This document shows, piece by piece, positions 11,765 through 22,879 of a DNA stretch of 64,000 nt (its first letter is position 1; the number at the start of each line of letters is the position of its first letter). The position numbers and the translations under genes are program-made. Source of the stretch: Alectoria sarmentosa (lineage: Eukaryota > Ascomycota > Lecanoromycetes > Lecanorales > Parmeliaceae); NCBI GenBank assembly GCA_009733775.1, contig WOGZ01000036.1, positions 1-64,000 on the forward strand, given 5' to 3'. Under the pieces are notes generated by a model that had not been told where the DNA came from, did not search any database, and saw nothing but the letters and a program-made list of their open reading frames with translations.

Positions 11765-12231
11765 GGTCGTCCGTAGGACCGGGACGGTTGGCCGCGCCGA
11801 CGGAGGCAGGATCTCTGATGATGGGGCCTGTTGGGCCTTTGGTCACCTGAGCGCTCGGGGGAGCGATTGGAGTCATTACAGTCGCAGTGCAAATTGTATT
11901 GGTTTGTGATGGCGTGCCTTCCGTCACCGTGGTCATGCCATTTGTGGCTCTTATCTCAGTTGTGATAGTGGTCTCCGAGTTTGATGCTGGGGAGCGCCGC
12001 TGTTACTCCGTTATCGAACCGCACTGAGGTGTGTACCGGAGCGTGCAAAGGTGCAGCTGACTTGAAATCACCCCTTGATAAAACGCATTCCTCGCCTTGC
12101 TTTTAGCGAAGCAGCAAGGGCAGCCCGCATTTGACGAAACAAAGGATCAGCGGCACAAAGACGCAAACGAACCTTGACATAAAGGACATAAGAAAAGCAA
12201 GGAGACAGGTCAGCAGTACCGACAACGCCAT
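11757..12231 (-). CDS. Possible small secreted Thr/Pro-rich protein
   Basis: A two-exon model. The first exon from ATG 12,231 encodes a signal-peptide-like start (MALSVLLTCLLAFLMSFMS), with donor GTTTGC near 12,167. An intron of about 165 bases would end at AACAG near 12,000. The second exon encodes SETTITTEIRATNGMTTV, then TNTICTATVMTPIAPP, ending DDHV at 11,757. The composition suits an O-glycosylated extracellular stretch. The last bases overlap the start of the 171-residue membrane protein in another frame, so both may belong to one gene joined by an intron or frameshift I could not place. The intron is unusually long for this window, so confidence is low. Confidence 0.3.
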
Positions 12232-14413
12232 AGCACAAACTTGAGTGTATAGTAAGAAAGAGATTTCTTCACATCTTACCTACCTAGCCCCGAATGCTGC
12301 ACACTCAAGACTGGTAATCGCTGGCACTGAGCCCCCCGTATTTTATGATACGATCATCGCACCGAGATCTGGTTCCCATACTTGATGGCCACGGCGGTCC
12401 CTATATGAATCTCCAATTGGCTGACAGCCTTGAGCAGATACAATATGTACCAACTGTACTTTCGCCACATAGATTTGAGACAATTCCCTCCGTGTTGGGA
12501 ACGGGGTGGGCGCTCAAATTGGCAGGATGAAGGAAACGGAGCGCTTAAGTAAAAGCAGTGTGATTCCGTATAGCCGTTGCTTCGGCCGAAACAAGTGCTG
12601 ACTCGACGGACGGCAAAAATTGCCTCGCGGCGGAGAGCCTCGTCCTTGTGGAGTCCTTCTCACCGCTAACCGAGGGAAGGAACATTTGAGGATTAATTGC
12701 GCCTTGAGGATTTTCCTCATAGGTATTTCGGTAAGGCCCGTGGCTGCGAGGAAAGGAAAGGACTGGACAAGCTCTGCTTGAAGAATTGGATTCTTACGGC
12801 TGAGGTGAGATGATGTAGACCGCCAGAGTCAGAGAATCCCCGGGATGGTGGATCCCAGGATGCAGCGAAGATGTCCTCTCTTTCTTCTCCGTAGGGACTT
12901 GCTTGGTCGGTTGGTACAAGTTTTGTTTCTCAGAGCAGTGACCAGGGACACTCGATACGAAGCAACTCGTACAGCTCATTTCGATTCGAATTCCCTAGTA
13001 CCGTATAACAAAAGTAGCCAACATGCAAAGTCAAACCAAGTTGGTATACGAATAATTGACTAACGGACGCCAGAGTTGGACTTGGAGCGAGGAGTGATGC
13101 ATGATTCCTTGGCGTGCTTGGCGTGCTTGGCGTCATCTGCGTGGACGCGCTCATTCTCGAGGCGGAGCTGCAGCAGACCCAACCAAGAGGCTTGCTGCCT
13201 CTCCTGCTTTCCCGCCGTCCCGCGACATTTTAAGTTACAACTACTTGGTTATTAAGTTATTAATATTCCGATGGACTCCAAAGACAAGGCAAATGGAAAT
13301 GCAGCATCGGCATGCGTGCGCAAAAATGCGATCAACCGTGCATCTGCATACTTTTGCATACGTACCTATGTCTCAATCTCAATCTCAATGCGCCTTGTAC
13401 CTAAAACATTCTGCTGCATCATCTGGCATGTCAGATTGATTTCCATGCAACTCTACTGGCGGCTTCTCTCTTTCTCTCCTTTTGAAACAACAACATAACA
13501 AAATAATCACGGCGACTTCGAAGATGAAGACGGACACAACCAAATCGAATTTGGACTCTGGGCTTGGTCCCCTCGGTCACACGAGTCGAACCAATCCAGT
13601 TTTAGCGTCATGAGGAAATGAAGGGCTTGGCATCACTCCAGGAACAATACTTTAGTGTTGGCCAAAAGGGATTTGGAATTTGGGAACGAGGAGAAAGTCT
13701 TGGCATTAGTAACGAACTGAATGTTTCAACCAATGACCTCTAGTCAGGGGTAATTCGGCTGCACTTTTCCCTTGCGGCTTAGACTTTGAGAGGATCCACC
13801 GCTACTTGGGCTTGGGTACCTTGGTAGCCTGGTTATGCTCCTGCCCAACCCCTGCTTTTTGAGGGGAATCCCTGGTATTCTATGCACAGCCGTTGCTCCC
13901 TCTTCTACGTAAGGTACCTTACTTACATTCTTTACTCCGTACGCTTTTTCTATTTTTGACTTGCGGACTAATCATATTCATAAGCCCGGACAACCTCATT
14001 AAACTAAATACCGGACATAGGTGATCGCTGGCTATTGCAGGGGTTCAAGTACCTATATCCCCTCAAGCGAAGAATTAGTCAGATGTTTGGGTCCAAATTT
14101 TTAACTCATGGCAAAGAAAGAAAGGGTAAAAAGGTAAAAAGGGTAAAAAGGGTAAAAAGGAAAAAAGGAGCAATACGAGGCTCATCACTCAGCCCGTGTT
14201 GGGTCATCTGCATCTCGGAATCCCATATAACAAAGCACTTCCCCCTTCTACCCACGATCTTTCTCTATTTTTTATCCGTCACCAAATTTACAGTCACTCG
14301 TTAAGTACTGTTTCAATCGTTCTCACCACTCTTTACTACTTCTCATAATCCTTTAATCATCCCCAATCACGTTCTACATTTCCAATCCAAAAACCCAAAA
14401 AACCAAAATCAAA
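12232..14413. other. Intergenic region, no gene supported
   Basis: Only short overlapping frames. Simple repeats include three direct copies of GCGTGCTTG near 13,111-13,132 and a GGTAAAAA-type array at 14,125-14,166. The last ~150 bases before 14,414 are CT-rich and then A/C-rich (CCAAAAACCCAAAAAACC), as is usual upstream of highly expressed fungal genes, and probably belong to the promoter and leader of the GPI-protein gene. Confidence 0.5.
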
Positions 14414-15389
14414 ATGCAGTCCGCAATTCTCCTTCTCGCTGCCGCCGCCGGGGTTGCAAATGCCTGGGCTGGAAACTACTCCATGACCGCTGGGTCTGCC
14501 GCTGCGTCTTACACAACCACCACCGTTGTGGACACCACCACCGTCTCCTGCGGTGCTTCCGGTACCACCATCACCGGCAGCGCAAAGACTTACACTCTCA
14601 CCGCTTTCGAGACTTCCACCATCACCGACTGCGGCTGCACCAAGACCAGCGTCATCCCAGCTATCCCATATACCACCACGACCACCGACATCTTCACTTC
14701 CACCGAGGTGTACTGCCCTGCGGCTACCACCACCACATTCGGCAGCAAGGTCTACACTGCTACTGAGGTATATGAATCCGCGAACTGATTGCTTTTGAAT
14801 CACCTACTAATCTTTGGCGCAGTCTGAGACCCTCACCGTTACCGAAGGCTGCCCATGCACAGAGACTAAGAGCGTGGTCTACACTCCCGGTGTTACAGTC
14901 ACCGCTACTGGCTTGACCGTCACCACAACCCTCGTGTCCACCTCTACCACCGTCTGCCCAAGCTCCACTACATTGACCGTAACCGCACCAAGCACCTACG
15001 TCACTGTTTGCCCAAGCCCAACCACCTTCACCGTGGTTGTCGGCTCCTCAAGCACAGTCACCCACACCGCGACCGCGTCCAGCCAGACCATCACCGTCAC
15101 CCAGTCACCCTCGGTCGGTACTTACACTGCCACCCCCAGCCAGACCGTCACTGTGTCCGAGGGTCCCTTCTCCTCCCCCACTGCAGTGCCGTTCACGACT
15201 ACCATCGTCCCCACACCCCAACCAACCGAGGCCGGCGCTTCAACTACCCCCGCGTCAGCTGGTACCACCGTTGGCTCAGTCGTCGCGCCCAAGGCAACCA
15301 CCACCGGCGCGACCTTCCATGGTGCCGCCAACAAGCTGTCTGGTGCCGGTGTTGCCGGTTTCCTCGGTCTCGCTGCCTACCTGTTGTAA
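14414..15389 (+). CDS. GPI-anchored Ser/Thr-rich cell-wall glycoprotein
   Basis: Two exons (14,414-14,767 and 14,823-15,389) encode 306 residues. The 55-base intron has GT-AG ends and a branch-point-like CTACTAAT. Residues 1-18 are a signal peptide (MQSAILLLAAAAGVANAW). The body is a Thr/Ser/Val-rich repeat region with spaced Cys pairs (DCGCTK, GCPCTE) and repeated TVCPSS/TVCPSP words, expected to be heavily O-glycosylated. The C-terminus (SGAGVAGFLGLAAYLL) is a short hydrophobic GPI-attachment tail with no charged residue after it. This architecture is that of a covalently anchored wall or plasma-membrane surface protein. No enzyme domain is seen; the role is probably structural or adhesive. 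Confidence 0.88.
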
Positions 15390-18300
15390 ATGGTCCAAGG
15401 CTGATTTACTTAATGACGGCTCTGGTTTTGGCACGTTCTGGTTGTGGTTCCTACAGACCTACCTCTGCGTACGCGTTTCGAGGTTCAAAGGGATGATGTA
15501 GACGCAAGGAATGTGGTTTGAAAGCTTGTTGGACATTTCGTTCATGATGTTGCATTTGGCTAGGTTGCTATTCAATGTAGGATAGACAAGGCATTCCAAG
15601 GCGCAATATCCTTTACATAATTGTCACCAATCCGACATGTTTCAACCTCGAAATTTCTCGACTTAGATGTGCTTGTGATGGCCATGTTGATGTGATCGTG
15701 TCGTTGCAATTTTCGCGCGTTGTCAACGCGCATTGCTAGTCTACCCTGTTCGGCCCGTACCTGGAGTGCTGATCTACTCTAATATGTTCGGCTCCCCCAA
15801 TTCCATCCCTTTGGTCTCTCCGAGCCTCGTAAGATTCATGAAATACAACATCCCGTTGTGTTGAACAACAAGACCACTTTCGTGCTTCATTCATTTATAC
15901 TTTATCAACAGGTAACTAATGCCGTCAAACGGCCACGCATACACGCACGCATGGGCACGTCGTCGATTACAGCTGTTGGGTGAGTGTCGCTTTCTTTGTC
16001 CGTGTCTTTCTTTTCACTTTTCATTCCACACTCTGGTAGGGGCTCTGCCTATCGACACTCATTGCGAGAGGTGATGAGGATTCCATGTTTGTCCATGATA
16101 TTGTAGGTGATATGTATTAAGCGCATTCCAAAGGGCGTTGGGGTAGTGATTATCTGCAGCGCAGATCTGAAGGACTCATCGGTCGAAAGGAATACAGGTA
16201 CAGTATAGACAACGCGGCGAACAGATGGATGAGGCTCTCTCTTCTCGTGATCGAAAGCTGTAATTGTGATGGAGTCTGCTTTGTTTTGACGTGTTTGAGG
16301 GGCCCAAGTGGGCAAGCGTGATGCAAGCCTACCTCTCTTGCGCCAATGCGATCCTTGAGATCCTTTGACTTCAGCTTACTTCAATGCTTGGTCGGACCCA
16401 GTCTAGGGTGCGCATGGTCTAAACACGAGCAGCTCCACACTGGTTGAACCTGCCCGGTCTTTTTCAATTAAGACAATTATTCTTTCTGAACACATTTCCC
16501 ATTTCATTCTTTCAAGTAGTGGTTTCTTCCTTCTGCATACAAGATTTAACAATTGAAACATTTGGAACCGAAACTGTGGGACCTAGACTCGAAGCAAGGC
16601 TTTTCAAAGACGTCTTGGCTTGCGGCTTGGCTCACTCGATGCGAGTCGAATGCCTAGCTTTGGCAACGGGCTTGCGTCAGCACGCTGTTCCAAAGGTCAA
16701 TCTCATCTTGGCAGCCGAATGGCTGGGAGAACGTACTACGAGAGGCTGATTCTACTATTGATATCCTTGGCTATTGTCTGCGTTACGATACTCGTTCTGA
16801 TAGTAGATTGTAAGAAACCGCTCGGCAATACGATCGGACACAATTCTCCTCCACGATAGGCCCATTGCTAGAACAACGTGGACAAGAATGGAAGAAAGCC
16901 GCGTGACACGAGGGCCGGAGATTAAATGAGTTTAGTCACTATCTCGAAGACAATCAGAGAGTTCTCAGTGAGTGGTTGTATTTATGACTAAATGGTGTGG
17001 AGAAAATACGTAAAGGTTAAGGTAAGCATAGACTCGTAACAGACTTGTAAATTTGACTCAGAAATAATCCGTATAAGCCTTGCGTTTGCACGATCTGAAA
17101 GATCAAATCTTTTCCAAGATCTTCGAACGGACTCAAGAGCATCTCTCCAATGCTATCCCCGCCGATGACTTAATGCAGCACGTGTAGTCTAGTATGGAGA
17201 CCTTAGAGGTCGGCGATCCAGGCGAGATATCCTCCATGGGACCTCACGTACTTCATGGTCGAAATGGACAAATCGCATAGTCTGGGCTCTGCTATGATAA
17301 TCACCGGCTCAATCGACGCTTCAATGGCCGCGACCACCGAAGAGTAGGTGGAGAGGAAATGATGAGAAATGGAGACGATCCCTCTGAACGCCATCGGGAA
17401 AGCTATAAGATGAGACGAAAGGGGCTGTTACTATAACGAAGATTTCGAAATTGAAGCGAGACGCGCCCACATCAGAGTTCATGGATCCAAAGTACAGATT
17501 GTTCAAGTAGTACAACACTTGGCCTGGACGACAGACCTCTTCGAGCGAGAACAGATTGAGACCCGCGTAGGAAATGTTTGATTGCTTGCAATTTCAGATC
17601 GAAAATCAAGACGACAAACTAGTTCTTCCTTTTCATCATCATTACACAAGAAAGCCCCAGAAAACAACACTTTGTGCCAGTCCTCGCTGTTATGTGGTGG
17701 TGATATGTCTCATGAGCTGCCTATTCCTCAAAGGAGCAATGAAGTGGGAATTGGAAAGATCTTCAAATGGCATTCTTCCTCTAGTGGGCAGCCAGTATCC
17801 TCTCATATCAAAGACGCCACCGTTTCAAAGCGATGGTCAACTCGGCCGTACCCATTAAACGCTTCAGAGCACTTCGGCTCGATTCAATGGCTGTAGGTTG
17901 CGCGTGCTGATCCAGAGGATCCAGAAATATTTCAAGCTCTGTTTTCTGTCGCCTGCTTTTCGGAGATGATTGTTGAGCTAGACATCGCTGCAGCGCTCGC
18001 CAGATGAGCCTCAATGACCCTTCGAACTCGATGAGCGGCTGCAATATGGCCGAGTGATCTACGACGATCGATCCCGTCGGCAGGCTCAGAAATGGCAGTA
18101 GCAAAAACTCCTGAGGGATGGAACGGTGATGATAATCCGATCCTCATCGGAAGATGTCAAAGAATGATTGTTAAGCTGAGGTACTGACGGTGATACTGGA
18201 GTAGTTCAACTTTAAGTAAAGGCTTACTTCACTGGGGCAATTTGATTCAATTTTCTGAACGCGTCAGATCCTGAAGCGGTTATCTTACCTCGTCCATCCT

Positions 18301-19137
18301 ACCCTATCCACGAACCTCGCCAAGCGAACCGAAAAGATCCTGCAAAGCAACAGCGTCATCAGGTACAAAAGTCGCACATCGAAAACCCATATTTTCCCTC
18401 CTTCTCTCTTCGCTCATCGATTGCTCAGCGGTTGTTTTCGCATTTACCATACGTAGCCTGCACCATTCGGGATGAAGATCGGCATCATCCAGCAGACCCT
18501 AGCCAGTTTCCGAGCTCGCCACTGGAGTGCACTCGATGTTGAGCGAGCCCTGTTCCTCGGGCATCGAGCGGCCGCTGATATGGGCGCCGCTGCTGTGTGG
18601 GAAGAGCTGTGTATGATAACCGCAAGTCGTACCGGTTGCAGTTGGCTTGTTTTTTGGGGGCTATGGGTATCTCTAATTGGCTATTTCGATGTCTGTTCAT
18701 CCAATGCGTGCCGATGATCACTGTGATGCGATGGGTCTTATTTATATGATCGGCCTAAGGCGTGGAGGTGGTGTCTGGTCACCGAGTGTTTTGCCGTCTT
18801 TGGTAAATGGGCGAAGAAGATCACAGAGGAGACTGGCGGCACGGTATCGAGATGACGTAGAGGGATAGGGAGGCATGAGGATAGGCGTGTAGCGGGGGCC
18901 GTCCGAGGGTTTTGATGCTAATGCTTATTTTGGGGAAGATGTGTAGCGAGAATGATGGATGATGAGATGAAATGCTAATGGGTAATACTTCCAACTTCGT
19001 AGGTAAACATGCAGAGGAGATCCTTCCAACTAATACTTGATCAACATAGGATCAGCCTCCCAACGCCTTGCTTCTCTTATACCCTAAAACTTCAAACCCT
19101 TGATGCTTCAACCCGACCGCATCCCCCTCCCTAAACT
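15390..19137. other. Long stretch without a confident gene; two doubtful minus-strand frames
   Basis: An 88-codon frame at 16,315-16,049 (-) and a set of minus-strand fragments between 18,147 and 17,203 have protein-like composition. The latter include LEIFLDPLDQHAQP and AEPRLCDLSISTMKYVRS, in frames that shift without usable splice sites. They may be an isolated exon and a decayed gene respectively. No family is recognised. The remainder holds only short frames. Confidence 0.3.
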
Positions 19138-19698
19138 TCAAGGCTCAATATTCAACCTATCAGCCGCCGGCATATCAAAGACCGTCCCCATCCTAATCTC
19201 GACAACCTCGTTATCAAACCCATCCGTAACCCACGCCCTAAAGAACCCCGTCCACCCATTTATCGCCGCATCCAACAACCACACACTCGCCGCCTGCACA
19301 AACTCCCTACTCACCACCTTATTTTGGCCCTGCACCACCAGCTCCAACGCCAGGGCCCCAAACGTGAAACGCTGGTGTTGGCGACCGGGTGAAGGATCGG
19401 TGGCGGATTGGGCAGCGGCGTTTTTGAAGAAGCGGATAAAGGTTGCGGTGGCGGGGAGTTTGGGGCAGATGGAGACGAAGGTGGAGAAGATGCCGGTGTA
19501 GCCGTCTGGGAGGTTTTTGATTTTGAGTGTGAAGTCTCGTTTTTGGGGGCGGTGAAGTGGTGTTGTATGTGAGGGGAGATGATTCTTGTAAAAATGGCTG
19601 GGGGAGGCATCGATTGGGTGTGGAACGGCAACAGCGATTGCTGCGGCTGTGAGGGAGAGGAGAAGCGCTAGTAAGATGGGATTGGCGTGGGGTTGCAT
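19138..19698 (-). CDS. Small secreted protein, function unknown
   Basis: A single-exon frame. I prefer the ATG at 19,698 (186 residues) over one ten codons upstream because it puts a clean signal peptide at the N-terminus (PILLALLLSLTAAAIAVAV). A Lys-Arg pair (PQKRD, about residue 54) could be a Kex2 site separating a propeptide from the mature domain. The mature part has a single Cys and is rich in aromatic residues (GWTGFFRAWVTDGFDNEVVE). It ends NIEP. Composition looks like a folded extracellular domain, but I do not recognise the family. Confidence 0.75.
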   Translation of the reverse strand: MQPHANPILLALLLSLTAAAIAVAVPHPIDASPSHFYKNHLPSHTTPLHRPQKRDFTLKIKNLPDGYTGIFSTFVSICPKLPATATFIRFFKNAAAQSATDPSPGRQHQRFTFGALALELVVQGQNKVVSREFVQAASVWLLDAAINGWTGFFRAWVTDGFDNEVVEIRMGTVFDMPAADRLNIEP

Positions 19699-20223
19699 AA
19701 TGGACGGTTTCCGTCTGCACAACAGCATGAGCCCAAAATTGGTGACTCGAAGTGCAGTCGACGACGAAGATGGTAATATGAGAGAATCATGCCTGTTTTT
19801 GCTTCTAGCATCTCACGTCGGACGTCGAGAATCGGCTTTCGAACGCGCAATTCATCCCACCTTTTATTTTCCGAGCGCATGGCGGCAACGATTTGCAATT
19901 AGTATTGCGGGATATTCTTGGGCGGGGGAGGTGATACGGTGAAGATGCGGGGTGTTGATCGAAACGTGCCAATTGATGAGTTGAATGATCTGAATCAAGA
20001 GGCCTCTGCCTGGACTCAGTCCGCAAAAGTGACTTCTCTCGCGTCGGAACTTCGGGCGCCACCCCTAGCAGCCTCCTATTTCTCCACCAGTATTAGTTGG
20101 GTAGCTAATGGTCCATTATGCTTAAGAAATTCAGTTGCACGCCTCTGATGGATAGGTTGAGGGATATACTTGAATAGGCAGGGATGGCGCCACGGAAGGG
20201 AACGCGAGGAAGTCGTTGCATGG

Positions 20224-21444
20224 TCATTTTATGGGCATCCGGTTCTCCCTGGCTTCTTTGACAAGGGCACAGAGTCTCTGCTTCTCGTGCCTGTCTCCGA
20301 AAATGGCCTCAACTGCTTGGTCACAGAGGTCGATCAGATCATCTCGGCTTAGATTGAAGGCTTGCGCAACAAGGAGGTATTCATTGCTCAGTGTACTATC
20401 AAAGACGCCGACATCGTCTGTCTGCATTTAGACGATTAGCCGTTGAGCTGGATCAGGCACTGGAACACTCACGCATAAAATGACAGGACATCCTGTCTTG
20501 ATCCAGGACATGAAATGATGGTCTGCCACCCCGCCTTCGATCATTTTTGCCTGCACGTTGCACGAGACGCAAAGCTCGAGCCCAAGTTTACTGGCCTTGA
20601 TCTGCGCCTTAATATCATCGGGAACATGGACAACATGACCAAGTCTGTCTGGTCTGAAAGAGAGCAAAGTATTCAGCTCCAGTAGCGAAGACGAAGCAGA
20701 GACTTCAGCGAAATGCAGCGTAATCTTCAATCCATACAGCTTGGCCTTATGGAAGGCTTCTTTGAAAATCGAAATGTCCCCTTTGCTTGGATCGCCGCAT
20801 AGGTCGACGCCAACAACGCCCCTTGATTGGTATTGGATGGCTAGATCGACCACTTCCATAGCTTCTTCTGGAGTATTGCGACGGTCAATGGAGAGAATGA
20901 GGTACGTCGTCATGACATTGCGATGTGGAAAGTTGTCAATGCAGGAAAGAATGGTGGCAACGTAGTCATTTTTGGACATGGAAGAAGAAGAGCGAGGGGT
21001 AGTTCGCATTTCGAGATACACCACGCCATCTTCTTTGAAATCGCGAAGAACAGCGTTGGTGGAGTAGACGATGCTTGCGCGAGTGGAGCACAACCCGTAG
21101 ATGTACTTTGAGAACAAGGGAAAGAATGTCACAATGTCCCAAACTTTGTTCTTTGACATGGCCTCTAGAGGATCCTGCAGTGTCATACTGGGGTCTCCCG
21201 ACTTCCTTTGGGTCCATATCTCGTGAAGGCACTGTGGAGTGATGCTTCCTGTGAGGTGAGCGTGGAGTTCAACCTTGGGAAGGTTCTTGGTAAACGCAGC
21301 ATCCACTCTCGCCGTCATATCTTCGATAATTTTCTTGGATGCGAGATGGAGACCTCTTCGACTAGATGGGTTATTGTTTGCGTTGAGTACGAAGAGATCG
21401 TTTGCTGTGTTCTGTTGTGGAAAGTTGAGAAGCACCAGAGGCAA
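20224..21444 (-). CDS. Adenosine deaminase-like protein (ADAL / N6-methyl-AMP deaminase type)
   Basis: Two exons (21,444-20,473 and 20,421-20,224) separated by a 51-base GT-AG intron encode 389 residues. The amidohydrolase metal and catalytic motifs are in order: KVELHAHLTGS (metal His pair, residues 61 and 63), GVDLCGDP, LHFAEV (catalytic His/Glu), DRLGHVVHV (His), and TDDVGVF at the start of exon 2 (metal Asp). Substrate-pocket sequence LELCVSCNV replaces the usual Glu-Leu-Cys-Pro-x-Ser-Asn. Family members hydrolytically deaminate adenosine or, for the ADAL subgroup, N6-methyl-AMP in the cytosol; the 'KVELHAHL(T/S)GS' start favours ADAL. The first ~42 residues are an unusual extension, and Met43 (21,318) is an alternative start. 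It appears intact. Confidence 0.85.
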
Positions 21445-22879
21445 GAATAGACGAGTCTGCTTAGTCAGCGAGTCCTGGAAAGGAAGGTCATGGTGTAGCG
21501 GCTAATTTTCATGCCGAGGCTCTCGAGGAAATTTGAAAAAGGTTCATTTACTCGTATAGGTATATTATTCGAATAAGAATTTTGGTAATCAGCTCGTACA
21601 GCGAGCTCCTCGGTCGATATCCACGAAGGCTTCCAGTTTCCAAGATGCTTCAGCCAGCTGGAACTTACAAAACGCCTGACGCGGATCCACTGTTGGGCTG
21701 CGCTTCTGAGCTCCCCACCGCCTCCACTGCCTGGGATGCCATGTCACAGGCCTTGCAACCCTTAAACTCCCAATAGGAGGGATCGGCTTTCAGTCGTCCA
21801 GTCGTCATGACCCTGGCTGATGAATGAATCACTAGAGGCCTGAGGACCAGGCATTGCAGTAGACTCATGTTGAAGCGCATCGGCGTCATGGACAGCTGCA
21901 GATTGAAAAGGCAATGAGTGGACTGCAAATACGCTTCTCACCTTTTTGCCGAGGATGAAGGTATTCCATCCGTAGACCTTTCGTACCCCAAGAATCAAAT
22001 CACGCTGGTTGAGAGCAGGCGCGTAGGGCTACGAAACACCGCAGAAGAGTGAGGCAAGTCAGGAAGAGCAGGTGAGATTGTTTTAGCAGAGACCAGGCTG
22101 GCCTGCAACTGCTAATTTCTCTTCCCTTTGTTCTCCATGTCAAACAATTCTGATTCAATTCAGATATCCTGTCTGTCAGATGCAAGACTTTTGGTCTCAT
22201 CACCTTGTTTGGCCTCATTGCATTGAGCATTTCCCTGGGTGACGACTTGGGCTGGTTGGGCTGGTGGGGCTGTTGGAAGGCGCGAGCGCCAATGATGAAC
22301 GACAGGCTCGCGGAAGCGGAATCTTTCCTGAGCTTCTCAGCTCGAACCAATTTTCGACCATTTTCATTGATCGTGAATACTTACATTCGAAGCCTACGCG
22401 CCTGCGCTAGGCGTTTCATGGGTGTCACACTCACACACGATCGCAGAAATGCCGTCTGCGCCTTTTTTCTTATGCCTATCGAACAGGAACCTCTTTTTCA
22501 CGTTGATTTGGCATGTCGAGTAGAAACCAAACTTCTTTGAGATCTCGCTGAAAAGTCAGCATTCCAACTCATGCGGTCCCTGTTTCGTCTGATATTTGGA
22601 CCATCATCCGTATGTTTCGCAAATGCTTTGGCGAAGACCTGATTTGTGATTGACATGGGTTGTTAGTCTCAGACTTGTGCTTGTCTGCTTGAGCATCATG
22701 AAAAAGCCGGGACGGGGCACAGCCAGGCTGTTAGCCTGTTGCAACCTCGCCCAGCTGAATCGAACCAAGTCGGTATATGTAGCCCAGTCTCCCTTCATGG
22801 GGTTTGAAGGCAGCCATTTCCTATTTCGGTATCCTTCGGAAGTTATACCATTTGTTCAAGAGCTTTCGCAGGTCAAAGC
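21445..22879. other. Intergenic region, no gene supported
   Basis: Frames of up to 116 codons exist on both strands between 21,582 and 22,540, but they overlap one another, lack motifs and have no splice-consistent extensions. The region lies between a minus-strand gene and a plus-strand relic. Confidence 0.45.

Noticed and set aside
14414..14803. Minus-strand Gly-rich frame across the GPI-protein gene
   Set aside because: Shadow of Thr/Ala-rich codons (ACC/GCC) of the real plus-strand gene.
21484..21560. tRNA-like start (GGTCATGGTGTAGCGGCTAA)
   Set aside because: The A-box resembles a tRNA, but no proper B-box or acceptor-stem pairing follows.
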